From Homoserinimonas sp. (GTDB taxonomy: Bacteria > Actinomycetota > Actinomycetes > Actinomycetales > Microbacteriaceae), in assembly GCA_023957835.1 (NCBI GenBank), contig JAMLGP010000001.1, positions 923,575-987,574 on the forward strand: DNA of 64,000 bases. Reading direction: 5' to 3'. Below the pieces are notes generated by a model. The model saw only the letters and a list, made by a program, of their open reading frames with translations. It had not been told where the DNA came from and searched no databases. A program made the translations under genes and the position numbers. Shown piece after piece: positions 32,359-42,455 of this stretch. Each line of letters starts with the position of its first letter. Position 1 is the stretch's first letter.

Positions 32359-33498
32359 TTAGACCGCCCGACGGTCTTCAAGGTCGTCCAGATCTGCGTC
32401 TGCAGACTCGCTATCCGGGAAAGCCTCGCCAGACGGCTCATTCGAATCAATCGCCACAGCTACAGGCTTTGCCGGTACCGATCCGGACTCGGACTCGGTT
32501 ACAGTCCCGATTCCCAGCTTCGCCATGATCTTGGCCTCGATCTCGGCGGCGAGAGCCGGGTTCTCACACAGGAACTTGCGCGAGTTCTCCTTGCCCTGGC
32601 CGAGCTGATCCCCTTCATAGGTGTACCAGGCACCGGATTTCTTGACGATTCCCTGTTCGACTCCGAAATCGAGCAGTCCGCCTTCACGGGAAATACCGGT
32701 TCCGTAGAGGATGTCGAACTCGGCCTGCTTGAACGGCGGGGCCATCTTGTTCTTCACGATCTTGACTCTCGTGCGGTTACCGACTGCGTCGGTACCTTCC
32801 TTGAGGGTTTCGATCCGACGAATGTCCAGTCGGACAGAGGCGTAGAACTTGAGCGCCTTACCGCCGGCGGTGGTCTCGGGGCTGCCGAAGAAAACGCCGA
32901 TCTTCTCGCGCAACTGGTTGATGAAGATCATCGTGGTGTTGGTCTGGCTCAGCCCTCCGGTTAGCTTTCGGAGAGCCTGGGACATGAGCCGCGCCTGAAG
33001 CCCCACGTGGGAGTCTCCCATCTCGCCTTCGATCTCCGCCCTGGGAACCAAAGCAGCAACCGAGTCGATTACAACGAGATCGAGCGAACCGCTCCTGACG
33101 AGCATGTCTGCTATCTCAAGAGCCTGCTCTCCCGTGTCAGGCTGAGACACAAGAAGTGAGTCGATGTCGACCCCGAGGGCCCTGGCATATTCCGGATCGA
33201 GAGCGTGTTCCGCATCGATGAAAGCCGCGATTCCGCCTGCGCGCTGCGCATTGGCAATCGCGTGAAGAGTCAGAGTCGTCTTTCCGGAAGATTCAGGGCC
33301 GTAGATCTCGACGATTCGCCCCCTTGGCAAGCCGCCGATGCCGAGAGCGACATCCAGTGCCACTGAGCCGGTTGGGATTACTGCCACCGGTGCGCGCTCG
33401 TCGCTGCCGAGGCGCATGACCGACCCCTTGCCGAACTGGCGGTCGATCTGGGCGAGAGCCGCATCCAGGGCCTTCTCGCGATCTGCTGGTGATGCCAT
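32359..33498 (-). CDS. recA: RecA recombinase
   Basis: DNA strand-exchange protein and SOS co-protease, 379 aa. Walker A GPESSGKT is at residues 67-74 and Walker B is [10 protein letters not shown]. The L1/L2 loops are present, including the conserved [13 protein letters not shown] segment. No intein is present, unlike some mycobacteria. The C-terminal 40 residues are acidic ([13 protein letters not shown]), normal for RecA. A perfect SOS box lies 212 bp upstream. Confidence 0.98.
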   Translation of the reverse strand: MASPADREKALDAALAQIDRQFGKGSVMRLGSDERAPVAVIPTGSVALDVALGIGGLPRGRIVEIYGPESSGKTTLTLHAIANAQRAGGIAAFIDAEHALDPEYARALGVDIDSLLVSQPDTGEQALEIADMLVRSGSLDLVVIDSVAALVPRAEIEGEMGDSHVGLQARLMSQALRKLTGGLSQTNTTMIFINQLREKIGVFFGSPETTAGGKALKFYASVRLDIRRIETLKEGTDAVGNRTRVKIVKNKMAPPFKQAEFDILYGTGISREGGLLDFGVEQGIVKKSGAWYTYEGDQLGQGKENSRKFLCENPALAAEIEAKIMAKLGIGTVTESESGSVPAKPVAVAIDSNEPSGEAFPDSESADADLDDLEDRRAV

Positions 33499-33695
33499 CT
33501 CTAACTCCTTCTAATCGATTCCGGTTTGCCTGCAGGCTGTCGTTCCTTCCGCTACCGGTGCTGCAAGGTTGCGGGGCTTACGACAAGGCATTCGGTCGCA
33601 TTCGCCGATAGGTCAGACAGTACGCCGGACCGGCGACATCCTTGGATATCAAACGGCCTTTGTGAAAAACCAGTCTTCGAATGCTCCTGTGGAAG

Positions 33696-33723
33696 AGTCT
33701 AAACAGTTACGAACAAATGTTCG
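33696..33723 (-). promoter_or_regulatory. recA promoter with perfect SOS box
   Basis: CGAAC-AAAT-GTTCG (33710-33723) matches the Gram-positive SOS consensus exactly. TAGACT on the minus strand (complement of 33696-33701) is a good -10 candidate about 8 nt downstream of the box, so LexA would cover the -35/spacer region. Confidence 0.75.
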
Positions 33724-33754
33724 AATGATTCCCGGCGTGTCGCTGGCGGGTCAC

Positions 33755-33976
33755 CTACTCGGGCTTGATCAGCCCAACCGCATACCAGCGCTCTTTCGGG
33801 ACGTCATTTGCCCGACAAAGAGCGAGCCATACTCTGCGGGGAGGCACACCCGCCGCTATAGCCTCATCGGCAGTCTTGCCGTCCAGGTCGTCAAGGACAA
33901 GTTCCCGCAGCAGTGCGCTCCCGGTGAGCTGACCGAACTCATCCTTCACCGCCCGCCGGAACTCGCTGAGTCTCAA
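33755..33976 (-). CDS. DUF3046 protein
   Basis: 73-aa protein with the DUF3046 pattern (LSEFRRAVKDEFG... VPPRRVWLALCRANDVP). The TTG start at 33976 has AGGGAG five bases upstream, which is stronger than any other choice; the open frame starts at 34009. Family function is unknown, and it is regularly found just upstream of recA in actinobacteria. Confidence 0.85.
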   Translation of the reverse strand: MRLSEFRRAVKDEFGQLTGSALLRELVLDDLDGKTADEAIAAGVPPRRVWLALCRANDVPKERWYAVGLIKPE

Positions 33977-33994
33977 TCTCGCTCCCTTAAGACC

Positions 33995-34027
33995 GGATGC
34001 CCCGAGCAATTACTACTCGGGGCATCC
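33995..34027 (-). terminator. 12-bp hairpin after clgR
   Basis: GGATGCCCCGAG (33995-34006) and CTCGGGGCATCC (34016-34027) are exact complements with a 9-nt loop. It sits between the clgR stop and the DUF3046 start on the minus strand. No U-run follows, so termination is possible but not certain. Confidence 0.6.
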
Positions 34028-34039
34028 AAAGTACTTGAT

Positions 34040-34348
34040 TCAGCGCACCATGAGGTTCGCGTCGAAATCGGCAACCAGGTCATCCGGAACCGTATCGGGG
34101 ATGACATTGAGTCCCTCGATTACCGCCATACGATCGCTCACCTCGCGCATGATTACCGAAATCGGAGTCTCAAGAGCATCTGCCACCGAAGCGAGGATCT
34201 CTGAGCTGGCTTCCTTTTGCCCGCGCTCAACCTCTGAAAGGTAGCCGAGAGCGACTGAAGCCTTGCTGGCAACCTGCCGAAGGGTGCGGCCCTTTTGAAG
34301 CCGGAAGTCGCGCAGGACATCCCCGATTTCCTGTCTGACAAGAACCAT
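34040..34348 (-). CDS. clgR: ClgR-like helix-turn-helix regulator
   Basis: 102-aa Xre-type regulator. The HTH (about residues 8-60: LRDFRLQKGRTLRQVASKASVALG then YLSEVERGQKEAS) matches ClgR, the activator of Clp protease and stress genes in actinobacteria. The ATG at 34348 has GGAG upstream. cinA-clgR-DUF3046-recA order agrees with the family context. The C-terminal proteolysis signal found in some ClgR proteins is not obvious here (ends in NLMVR). Confidence 0.85.
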   Translation of the reverse strand: MVLVRQEIGDVLRDFRLQKGRTLRQVASKASVALGYLSEVERGQKEASSEILASVADALETPISVIMREVSDRMAVIEGLNVIPDTVPDDLVADFDANLMVR

Positions 34349-34378
34349 TGGACCCGCTCCTTCCTTCTTAGGCCAACC

Positions 34379-34430
34379 GTACCTGATGGTACTGACGTTC
34401 TGGACTGGCAACACTACATCCTTGACTATA
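34379..34430 (-). promoter_or_regulatory. clgR promoter region with palindrome
   Basis: TATAGT on the minus strand (complement of 34425-34430) is a good -10 box. Downstream in the leader is the palindrome GTACC-TGAT-GGTAC (34379-34392), which might be a binding site for ClgR itself or another regulator. Both assignments are tentative. Confidence 0.35.
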
Positions 34431-34499
34431 GAAACTCTAACTTCTCAATCCTGAACTCGCGCTCAGAACCACACTGTTGTAACAAGATAGATGCTCCGC

Positions 34500-35015
34500 C
34501 TATTCCGCCGGATTCCAAGTACCCAGTTCTAGTGTCTCAGCCAGCAGTGACAGTGCGGCACCTACCGTTTCCGTGCGGATCTGATCCCTGCTCCCCTCGA
34601 GCCCCAGCCTCCGCACCTGCGAAGAGCCCTCGGCTGACACTGCAATGTAAACCGTGCCAGGAGGATGGCCGTCCTGCAGATCGGGGCCGGCAACTCCGGT
34701 CGTAGAAATACCCAGATCCGCCGGTTTTGAACCCACAGCGAGCCTGAATCGCACCCCGTCTGCCATCTGCAGGGCAACGTCCGGATCGATTGCGCCTTTG
34801 GATTCCAGAATCTTGGAGTCAACACCTAGCAGGTCGGCCTTCAATTCGGACTGATACGCCACAATGCCACCGAGTACAACTTTCGAAGCACCGGGTAGGG
34901 AAATCAGTTCGGCAACCAGCAGCCCCCCGGTAAGGGACTCTGCAACCGCGATTGTGCGACCGCGCTCGGTGAGAGAGCGAATGATCCTTGCGGCCAGGCC
35001 AGCTTCAGGGCTCAA
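34500..35015 (-). CDS. CinA C-terminal domain protein (NMN deamidase-like)
   Basis: 171-aa protein equal to the C-terminal domain of CinA, which in other bacteria shows nicotinamide-nucleotide amidase activity. Conserved segments are AVAESLTGGLLVAEL, YQSELKADLLGV and GISTTGVAGPD. Without the N-terminal domain, the competence role in the family name need not apply. It overlaps the pgsA stop by 11 nt. Confidence 0.9.
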   Translation of the reverse strand: MSPEAGLAARIIRSLTERGRTIAVAESLTGGLLVAELISLPGASKVVLGGIVAYQSELKADLLGVDSKILESKGAIDPDVALQMADGVRFRLAVGSKPADLGISTTGVAGPDLQDGHPPGTVYIAVSAEGSSQVRRLGLEGSRDQIRTETVGAALSLLAETLELGTWNPAE

Positions 35016-35655
35016 CTGAGTCTTTCGATTGATTATGCCGATACGCCTTGATCAGATAGTCGACTCCGCTCCAGAGCGTGATCGCTACCGCGATGGCCAT
35101 GAGCGCGGCATTGAACCAGTGCATCCAGTCGCCGAGCAGCAGCCAGAGAGGAACCAAATAGAACGAAATAGCGATCGCCTGGATTATCGTCTTTAGCTTG
35201 CCTATTCCGGATGCCGAAATTACCCGGTTCCGAAGCACCGACATTCGAAGAACCGTGATTCCGACTTCTCTGGCGAGAATCAAGATGGTCACCCACCACC
35301 AGAGCTCTCCCAGTAGCGAAAGCACTATAAGAGCGGAGCCGATGAGCACCTTGTCCGCAATCGGATCGAGGATCTTGCCGAAGTCGGTAACGAGGTTCCG
35401 CTTTCGGGCAAGCTGGCCATCGACACTGTCGGTCACAATCGCAAGAATGAACAGGCCGGCCGCGACGTAGCGGAGAGGACCGTACCTGCCTGCATCATCA
35501 AGCAGAAGCCAGATGAACAGCGGGGCAAGCAAAATTCGCACCACCGTCACAATGTTGGCGATGTTGCCAGTGCTCGCGGGGCTGTCTCCCCGACTGGTCA
35601 CCCTGCCGCGGAGCGGATTGCCTCTGGCGCCCGCATCCCGTGAATTGGCTGGCAA
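35005..35655 (-). CDS. pgsA: CDP-diacylglycerol--glycerol-3-phosphate 3-phosphatidyltransferase
   Basis: Membrane enzyme that makes phosphatidylglycerophosphate. It is 216 aa, with about 5-6 membrane spans. The CDP-alcohol phosphatidyltransferase motif D-x2-D-G-x2-A-R-x8-G-x3-D-x3-D is seen complete from DSVDGQLAR to ILDPIADK. The first 30 residues are polar and may be an extension, since the start is not fixed by a strong ribosome-binding site. Confidence 0.9.
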   Translation of the reverse strand: MPANSRDAGARGNPLRGRVTSRGDSPASTGNIANIVTVVRILLAPLFIWLLLDDAGRYGPLRYVAAGLFILAIVTDSVDGQLARKRNLVTDFGKILDPIADKVLIGSALIVLSLLGELWWWVTILILAREVGITVLRMSVLRNRVISASGIGKLKTIIQAIAISFYLVPLWLLLGDWMHWFNAALMAIAVAITLWSGVDYLIKAYRHNQSKDSVEP

Positions 35656-35703
35656 GGCCCTCCCCCAAGTTGTCGATTGCCGGTTCGAAAGTCCGGCCCA
35701 GAA

Positions 35704-38367
35704 TCACATCGTATCTGGATGAGGATCGGTGCCGCCCGGATCGTCGAAATCTTCCTCTTCAGGCGATGAGCCGGATTCGTCGCCTCTAAGTCTCGCAAGC
35801 ACGAGAGGCAGCTGCTCGGCGGGCACGAGCACGTCGCGGGCCTTCGAACCTTCAGACGGTCCGACAATCTGCCTGGACTCGAGCAAATCCATTAGCCGCC
35901 CGGCCTTCGCGAATCCGACTCTGAGCTTGCGCTGGAGCATGGAAGTCGAGCCGAACTGGGTGCCGATTACCAGTTCGGCCGCTGCCAGCAGCAAGTCCAG
36001 GTCGTCCCCGATGTCCGCATCCACTTCGCGGCGCTCTGCAACTGCTTCCACGTCCTTGCGGTATTCGGGTCTCGCCTGCGCTGTCACGTGCTTGACAACG
36101 GAGATCACCTCCGCCTCACTCACCCAGGCTCCCTGAACCCGCATTGCCTTGGATGCTCCCATCGGCAGGAACAGGGCGTCCCCCTGGCCGATGAGCTTGT
36201 CTGCTCCGACCTGGTCGAGGATCACTCTCGAGTCGGTCATGCTGCTCACCGCGAAGGCGAGCCTGCTGGGGACGTTGGCTTTGATGAGGCCGGTAACCAC
36301 ATCCACGCTCGGGCGCTGAGTTGCCAGGACCAGGTGGATTCCGGAGGCCCTCGCCAACTGGGTGATTCGCACTATGGAGTCTTCAACATCCCTCGGCGCG
36401 ATCATCATGAGATCTGCGAGTTCATCGACGACGACAAGTAGATAAGGGTACGGCCGCAGCTTGCGTTCACTGCCGGCTGGCAGGTTGATTTCGCCGGCGG
36501 AGACTGCAGCGTTGAAGTCATCGATGTGGCGGAACCCGAAGCTCGCCAGATCGTCGTAGCGCATGTCCATTTCCTTCACCACCCAGGCAAGCGCTTCTGC
36601 TGCCTTCTTTGGGTTGGTGATTATCGGGGTGATGAGGTGGGGAACTCCCGCGTAGTGCGAGAGCTCCACCCTCTTCGGATCGATCAGAACCAGTCGGACC
36701 TCCGCGGGTTTTGCGCGCATCAGAAGGCTCGTGATCATCGAATTGATGAAGCTCGACTTTCCGGATCCGGTTGAACCGGCCACGAGCAGGTGCGGCATCT
36801 TTGCAAGATTTGCCACTACGAAGCCGCCTTCGACATCCTTTCCCACTCCGATTGTCATCGGGTGGTGGCTGGCGGCCGCGGCCTTTGAGCGCAGGACGTC
36901 CCCGAGTGAGACGATTTCCCGGTCGGTATTGGGGATCTCAACTCCGATCGCACTCTTTCCTGGAATCGGTGAAAGGATCCGAACTTCGTTGCTCGCCACC
37001 GCGTAGGAGAGATTCTTGCTTAGCGCGGTAACCCGTTCAACCTTTACCCCGGGTCCAAGTTCAATCTCGTAGCGGGTTACCGTTGGGCCGCGGCTAAAAC
37101 CGGTTACTACAGCGTCGACCTGGAATTGCTTTAGCACTTCGGTGATCGCCTTGACTATCTCTTCATTCGCACCTGATCTCGCCTTAGCGGGAGTGCCGGG
37201 CCGCAGCAGGGACACCGCGGGCAGGCGATATGGCGCTGCCGGCTGGATTGGGGCCGAACCGGAGTCTCGATCTTCGAACTCTCCCGCCCTGCCCCGTTCC
37301 GAAGCCTTCGAATTGAATCCGGGAAGCAGTCCCGCGGTAGTTTCGGCGTCTTCAGTGATGCCGGTTGCAGTTCTCTCTGGCACCTCGCCGGTGTACCGCT
37401 TCACCGCGTCCTCGGCCCTTAGCAGGTCTTCGAGCAAGTCGATTCCATCACCATCGCCGAGTTCCGCGGTGTCCGAACTGGAATTGGCCACCACCGGACT
37501 GTCGAAGGCGCTCACGCCGTCATGCTTCGAGCGGTTGCGCCGCCACCAGGGAACCGCATCTGCTTCAGGGTCGAGATCGTCGGTGGTTGAGAGTTTGAGA
37601 GTCTCTGAAGACTTTGCACCCTTTTCCTTCGGAGCCGGCTCGGGCAATTCTGCACCGAAGAGATAGGAGTAGAGCTCGCGCAGCCTTGAGTCGATTCGAT
37701 TCGGCGGAGTCTTGGTAATTATGAACAGCGAAAGGATCAGAGCGAGCACTGCCAGGGGCGTTGCAATCCAAATGCTCAGAAAAGTCAGTAGCGGCGCCCC
37801 GATACCGAATCCGACTATTCCTCCGGCTTTCGCAAACTCCTCGATCGGCTCTCCCCACGCCGGCTGGCCGCCGTAGATGTGGCAAAGGGTGCTGATGCTC
37901 ACGATCAGCACTGCCATTCCGATTCCGATCCGGCCGTTGTCGTGGACTGAGGATGGATGCCGGAACAACCACACTGCTATCACCAGCAGGATCACCGGCA
38001 GTGCAAATGCGAGCCTGCCAAAAGCTCCCCCGAAGGTGTAGGCGTCCATGGCTATCGAAAGCGGGTGATTCGGATTGAACCACTCGACCACGGCTCCGGC
38101 GACCGCCATCAGCAGCAACAGAAAAGGCACTCCGTCGCGCCGCTGGTTCTTCTCCAGGTTCTCACGCCCGAACAGCCTCGCTGCTCCCCCTGCGGAGTGC
38201 GCGAGTCCCATCCACGCGGTTACCAGGAAATTTTCGGAGTTTGAAGCCGTCCTGGTCGATCTGAACCTGGACGTCGAGCCGGATCTGGAAGCAGGTCGCT
38301 TTCTCGAGGCAGCACTGCCACTGCGGCCGCGCGCGTTCGAGCGGCTGGAAGTAGTGCGGCTTGCCAT
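35704..38367 (-). CDS. ftsK: DNA translocase FtsK
   Basis: Septal DNA pump that clears chromosomes at division; 887 aa. The N-terminus is Ser/Arg-rich (1-45), followed by about four membrane spans (residues 82-220), a long linker (220-395) and the motor: Walker [10 protein letters not shown] at 531-539, Walker [15 protein letters not shown], and RecA-like beta domain. The C-terminal gamma winged-helix domain should bind oriented KOPS sites. The gene lies between pgsA and rnj, a standard actinobacterial neighbourhood. Confidence 0.95.
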   Translation of the reverse strand: MASRTTSSRSNARGRSGSAASRKRPASRSGSTSRFRSTRTASNSENFLVTAWMGLAHSAGGAARLFGRENLEKNQRRDGVPFLLLLMAVAGAVVEWFNPNHPLSIAMDAYTFGGAFGRLAFALPVILLVIAVWLFRHPSSVHDNGRIGIGMAVLIVSISTLCHIYGGQPAWGEPIEEFAKAGGIVGFGIGAPLLTFLSIWIATPLAVLALILSLFIITKTPPNRIDSRLRELYSYLFGAELPEPAPKEKGAKSSETLKLSTTDDLDPEADAVPWWRRNRSKHDGVSAFDSPVVANSSSDTAELGDGDGIDLLEDLLRAEDAVKRYTGEVPERTATGITEDAETTAGLLPGFNSKASERGRAGEFEDRDSGSAPIQPAAPYRLPAVSLLRPGTPAKARSGANEEIVKAITEVLKQFQVDAVVTGFSRGPTVTRYEIELGPGVKVERVTALSKNLSYAVASNEVRILSPIPGKSAIGVEIPNTDREIVSLGDVLRSKAAAASHHPMTIGVGKDVEGGFVVANLAKMPHLLVAGSTGSGKSSFINSMITSLLMRAKPAEVRLVLIDPKRVELSHYAGVPHLITPIITNPKKAAEALAWVVKEMDMRYDDLASFGFRHIDDFNAAVSAGEINLPAGSERKLRPYPYLLVVVDELADLMMIAPRDVEDSIVRITQLARASGIHLVLATQRPSVDVVTGLIKANVPSRLAFAVSSMTDSRVILDQVGADKLIGQGDALFLPMGASKAMRVQGAWVSEAEVISVVKHVTAQARPEYRKDVEAVAERREVDADIGDDLDLLLAAAELVIGTQFGSTSMLQRKLRVGFAKAGRLMDLLESRQIVGPSEGSKARDVLVPAEQLPLVLARLRGDESGSSPEEEDFDDPGGTDPHPDTM

Positions 38368-38462
38368 GAGTTATACGGTACTTGCGACCTCCCCCATTGA
38401 GGCCGACTACTCGGGGAGTGTCTGAACAGACTCGGCCGATTTTCGGCGCAGAGCGAAGCGGT

Positions 38463-40139
38463 TCAAGCCTCGATTACCACCGGGACGATCATCGGCCTGC
38501 GCCTGTGCTGGGTATTTACCCATCTGCCGACGGTTCGCCTCACGACCTGGCTGAAGGCCTGGGTATCGCGGGTTCCGTTTTCGGCCGCATCGTGCAGAGC
38601 GCGGACGATTTGCGGAATGACGTCTTCAAATACTGACTCGTCTTCTGCGAAGCCTCTGGCCTGAATCTCCGGGCCGACTATGGTCTTCCCGGTCTGGGGA
38701 TCGATCGCCACGAAAATTGAAATGAACCCTTCCTCGGCGAGGATTCTGCGGTCCTTCAAATCGGCTTCGGTAATTTCGCCGACGGTTGATCCGTCCACAT
38801 AGACGTGGCCGAGTTCCAGCTGACCGGAGATTCGAACCTCGCCAAGCTTCATGTCCAGCACGGTGCCGTTCTCAACGACAAAGGTGTGCTCTTCGGAGAT
38901 GCCGGTCTCGATCGCGAGTGCCTGGTTTGAGGTCAGGTGGCGGTATTCGCCGTGAATCGGGAGTACATTTTTCGGCTTCACGATGTTGTAGCAGTAGAGC
39001 AGCTCTCCGGATGCCGCGTGCCCCGAGACATGCACCTGCGCGTTCCCCTTGTGGATCACGGTTGCACCGAGCTTTGCAAGGCCGTTTATTACTCGATAGA
39101 CGGCGTTCTCATTCCCCGGGATGAGGCTTGACGCGAGGATGACGGTGTCGCCCCGGCCTATCTCAATCTGATGATCGAGATTGGCCATCCTGGCCAGCAC
39201 CGCCATCGGCTCCCCCTGCGACCCGGTACTCATGAATACGACCTTGTCATCCGGCAGAGTCATCGCCTTCTTCACTTCGACCAGCACCCCTTCGGGAACC
39301 TTGAGGTAGCCGAGGTCCGCGGCGATGGTCATGTTTCGAACCATCGATCTGCCCATGAAGCAAACCTTGCGGCCGTTTGCCTGGGCGGCATCCAGTACCT
39401 GCTGCACGCGGTGGACGTGGCTCGAGAAGCTCGCGACGATGACCCTTCGCGGGGCTTTGGCTATTACGTTCTCGAGAACCGGGCCGATGGTTCGCTCGGT
39501 CGGAGTGAACCCCGGAACATCTGCGTTCGTCGAATCCGGCATGAAAAGGGAGACTCCCTCTTCGCCGAGTCTGGCAAAGGCTCTTAGGTCGGTAATCCGG
39601 TCATCAAGCGGCAGCTGGTCCATCTTGAAATCGCCGGTGTGCAGCACGATCCCGGCTTCACTGCGAATCGCCACAGCGAGCGCATCCGGAATCGAGTGAT
39701 TTACCGCGATGAACTCAAGTCCGAAGGGACCCAGTTGCTCTCTGCGCCCTTCGCTCACTTCAAGAGTCATTGGCGAAATACCGTGCTCTTTGAGTTTTGC
39801 CTCCACTAACGCGAGGGTCAGTCCAGAGCCAATCAAAGGGATGTCATCACGGAGCCGCAGCAGGTATGGAACAGCGCCTATGTGGTCTTCATGCCCGTGG
39901 GTGAGCACAACGGCCAGCACCTGATCCAGCCGCTCCCTGATCGGAGAAAAGTCCGGCAGAATCAGGTCGACTCCCGGCTGGTGTTCTTCCGGAAACAGTA
40001 CGCCGCAGTCGACAATCAGCAGTTTGCCATTGAGTTCGAAAACGGTCATATTGCGACCGACTTCGCCGAGGCCCCCCAGCGGAACCAGCCGCAGAGTTCC
40101 GGGTTCCAGCTGCCCTGGCAGGGCAGGAGCTGAATTCAT
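38463..40139 (-). CDS. rnj: Ribonuclease J
   Basis: Metallo-beta-lactamase-fold RNase with endo- and 5'-exonuclease activity, 558 aa. The zinc-binding HGHEDH motif is at residues 81-86, with later DFKMDQ and the beta-CASP VHVSGHAASGEL segment. Overlaps the dapA stop by 4 nt. It probably shares RNA turnover with the nearby PNPase (58200-60437). Confidence 0.95.
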   Translation of the reverse strand: MNSAPALPGQLEPGTLRLVPLGGLGEVGRNMTVFELNGKLLIVDCGVLFPEEHQPGVDLILPDFSPIRERLDQVLAVVLTHGHEDHIGAVPYLLRLRDDIPLIGSGLTLALVEAKLKEHGISPMTLEVSEGRREQLGPFGLEFIAVNHSIPDALAVAIRSEAGIVLHTGDFKMDQLPLDDRITDLRAFARLGEEGVSLFMPDSTNADVPGFTPTERTIGPVLENVIAKAPRRVIVASFSSHVHRVQQVLDAAQANGRKVCFMGRSMVRNMTIAADLGYLKVPEGVLVEVKKAMTLPDDKVVFMSTGSQGEPMAVLARMANLDHQIEIGRGDTVILASSLIPGNENAVYRVINGLAKLGATVIHKGNAQVHVSGHAASGELLYCYNIVKPKNVLPIHGEYRHLTSNQALAIETGISEEHTFVVENGTVLDMKLGEVRISGQLELGHVYVDGSTVGEITEADLKDRRILAEEGFISIFVAIDPQTGKTIVGPEIQARGFAEDESVFEDVIPQIVRALHDAAENGTRDTQAFSQVVRRTVGRWVNTQHRRRPMIVPVVIEA

Positions 40140-41113
40140 CGGGTAGTTCCAGCCACTTTCGGAAGGGCACCGCCTGCCGCAGCATTTCGATCCGGTCTGA
40201 AGTTGGAGAAGTCGACTCCCGGAATGGATTCAATCCGGTCCAGATCTTCTTCGATCTGGGCCGCCTCAAAGTCTTCCGGTCCGACGAGAGGCAATCGAAC
40301 TCGAGGGGAGCCGATTCTGCCAAGGCCGTGCAGGACATACTTTGTCGCTACAGTGCCCGGCACATGGGTCATGAGCGCTCTTACCAGCGGCTCGAGCCTT
40401 TTGTGGGCGGCGGTTGCTTCAACGATGTTTCCCGCGTTGATGCAATCGACGATTTGCCGATACGGCCTCGCTGCGACGTTTGCGGTTACCCCCACAAGCC
40501 CGCTTGCACCAATGGACAAGTGCGGAAGGACATTTGCGTCATCTCCTGAGAAATAAATCAGCCCGGTTTCGTTGAGCACGCGGCTTACCTGGCCGAAGTC
40601 TCCCTTGGCATCCTTGATGGCGACGATGTTCGGGTGCTTTGCTGCACGAACTATCGTCTCGTAGGCAATCGGAACCCCGGTACGTCCAGGGATGTCGTAG
40701 AGAATCACAGGCAGATCAGTCGAGTCTGCAATGAGCCTGAAGTGAGTCAGAATGCCGGACTGGGTCGGCTTGTTGTAATAAGGCGTAACAATCATCACGC
40801 CGTCTGCCCCGGCCTTCTCGCTGTCACGGTAGAGCTTCATCGCGTGAGCGGTTTCGTTCGAACCGCCGCCGGTGATGATTTTCGCCCGTCCCGCGGCAAC
40901 CGACTTCCCGACTTCGACGAGCTTGACCTTTTCCGGGTCAGTAAGAGTGCTTGTCTCCCCTGTGGTACCGGAGACGACGATTCCGTCCGCGCCCTCGCTG
41001 ATCACGTCATCCATTAACTTCTCGACCCCAGCCCAGTCGACCTCGCCGTCGGGAAGAAATGGGGTCACTAGTGCAACAAGCACCTGACCGAACGGATTTT
41101 CTTTCGCAGTCAC
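40136..41113 (-). CDS. dapA: 4-hydroxy-tetrahydrodipicolinate synthase
   Basis: First committed enzyme of diaminopimelate/lysine synthesis; 325 aa (alphabeta)8 barrel. The Schiff-base lysine is Lys167 (VAIKDAKGD), with Thr50-Thr51 of SGTTGETS and Tyr139 of LYDIPGR completing the catalytic triad. The first 10 and last 20 residues are longer than in E. coli. It is coupled to rnj by an ATGA overlap. Confidence 0.95.
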   Translation of the reverse strand: MTAKENPFGQVLVALVTPFLPDGEVDWAGVEKLMDDVISEGADGIVVSGTTGETSTLTDPEKVKLVEVGKSVAAGRAKIITGGGSNETAHAMKLYRDSEKAGADGVMIVTPYYNKPTQSGILTHFRLIADSTDLPVILYDIPGRTGVPIAYETIVRAAKHPNIVAIKDAKGDFGQVSRVLNETGLIYFSGDDANVLPHLSIGASGLVGVTANVAARPYRQIVDCINAGNIVEATAAHKRLEPLVRALMTHVPGTVATKYVLHGLGRIGSPRVRLPLVGPEDFEAAQIEEDLDRIESIPGVDFSNFRPDRNAAAGGALPKVAGTTR

Positions 41114-41136
41114 GGTCTACAGGTTATCGCGCCGAT

Positions 41137-41904
41137 TCAGGGTGCGACGCGGCCGTTCGAATTGAAGGCCTCGAAGGTCAGGGGCATGAGCCGCGCGAAG
41201 TGGTCCTCCATCTTCTCCGCGCACATTTCAATTTCCCTTTGGGGGAAAGAAGGAAAGTGGCTGCCGTCCCGTCTGGTTCTCAGAGACAGGAAGTTCATGA
41301 GCGAACGTGCGTTCATGGTGACATACATCGAGGAGTAAATCGTGACCGGCAGGACGATTCTCGCAACCTCTCGGGCGACGCCAGCCTCAAGCATCCGCTG
41401 GTAAGCCTCGTAGGCATGCCTGGAGACGTCTCTCGTCTGCTGATCAACGAGGGCCGACTGCTCGGCAGAGCCCGGCAGGAAATCGTAGGCCCCCGGTTTT
41501 CCGGTCTGAACCAGATTTCGATCCGCAGACGGAACGTAGAAGACCGGGTTGAGTTCGCGATAACGACCGGATTCCTCGTTGTAAGAGGCGATTCTGTGGC
41601 GCATGAATTCTCTGAAGACGAAGATCGGCGCCTGCACATAGAAAGTCATTGAATTGTGCTCGAACGGAGAGCCGTGTCGATCACGCATGAGGAAATTGAT
41701 CAGGCCCCGATCGCGCTTTACATCGGCCTCGGTTCGCGCGCCGTCAAGCTGGCTAGCCTCCAGCGACTGCTCACCCTGAGTCGAGACCCGGGCGGCGAAG
41801 ATCACATCCGAGTCCTGGGCGCTGGCTCGAACCAGTTCTACCGTGACATCGGATCGAAAACGGATTGCAGTTTCCTGATTCTGGTTCTCGTCGCTCTCAG
41901 TCAC
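41137..41904 (-). CDS. thyX: Flavin-dependent thymidylate synthase
   Basis: Makes dTMP from dUMP using FAD and NADPH; 255 aa. The ThyX motif RHRxxSxNExSxRY is seen at 102-115 (RHRIASYNEESGRY). No thyA is present in the window. The gene sits between dapB and dapA, as in many actinobacteria. Confidence 0.96.
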   Translation of the reverse strand: MTESDENQNQETAIRFRSDVTVELVRASAQDSDVIFAARVSTQGEQSLEASQLDGARTEADVKRDRGLINFLMRDRHGSPFEHNSMTFYVQAPIFVFREFMRHRIASYNEESGRYRELNPVFYVPSADRNLVQTGKPGAYDFLPGSAEQSALVDQQTRDVSRHAYEAYQRMLEAGVAREVARIVLPVTIYSSMYVTMNARSLMNFLSLRTRRDGSHFPSFPQREIEMCAEKMEDHFARLMPLTFEAFNSNGRVAP

Positions 41905-41993
41905 GGCATCAAGATACCCTGCCGTCCACCGGCGAAAGCACTGGCACGCCGGGCGTGCGGTTCAGGTTCTCGATTTTCCCTTGGGCGGCGGGT

Positions 41994-42455
41994 TCAGGCC
42001 GGGCTTTTTGCTCGCAGAGTGTTCTGGTAAATCTGAATCGCGCTTCTGATCGCGCTTCTGGCCCGTCGACGGTCGCCGCAGGCATCGTAGGCAAGCCCGA
42101 GTCGATACCAGGACTGCCACTCTTCTGGTGCCCGTTCTGTTTCAGCTTTGAAGTCATCGAAAACCTCTCTGGCAGCAGCCGGATCGATCCTGCCGCTGGG
42201 GAGCCTCTCAAGATCGACGAGCGGGTAACGGCCCTCGCTTTCCAGTTCCCTGCCCAATTGCCCGCTCTTCCAGCCAAACCACAGCTCTGAAACCAGACCC
42301 CACGCTCCGAGAATCGGCAACACCAGCAGGGCGACGCCGATCACTTTGGCAATTGCCTGATCGGTGCCGATAAGCCGAATGGCCGTTTGGCTAACCGCGA
42401 CCAGGTAGATGGCGAGCACCGCCCCCATTACGATCGCGAAAGCCCGATTCTTCAT
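41994..42455 (-). CDS. Membrane-anchored TPR protein
   Basis: 153-aa protein with two hydrophobic segments in the first 60 residues and a C-terminal tetratricopeptide-like helical region (WYRLGLAYDACGDRRRARSAIRSAI). The function is unknown. It overlaps the dapB stop by 4 nt, so it is produced with dapB; this partnership is common in actinobacteria. Confidence 0.8.
   Translation of the reverse strand: MKNRAFAIVMGAVLAIYLVAVSQTAIRLIGTDQAIAKVIGVALLVLPILGAWGLVSELWFGWKSGQLGRELESEGRYPLVDLERLPSGRIDPAAAREVFDDFKAETERAPEEWQSWYRLGLAYDACGDRRRARSAIRSAIQIYQNTLRAKSPA

Noticed and set aside
32312..32450. Longer recX start overlapping the end of recA
   Set aside because: The extension would be translated from inside recA and the hairpin, lacks a ribosome-binding site, and does not resemble RecX.
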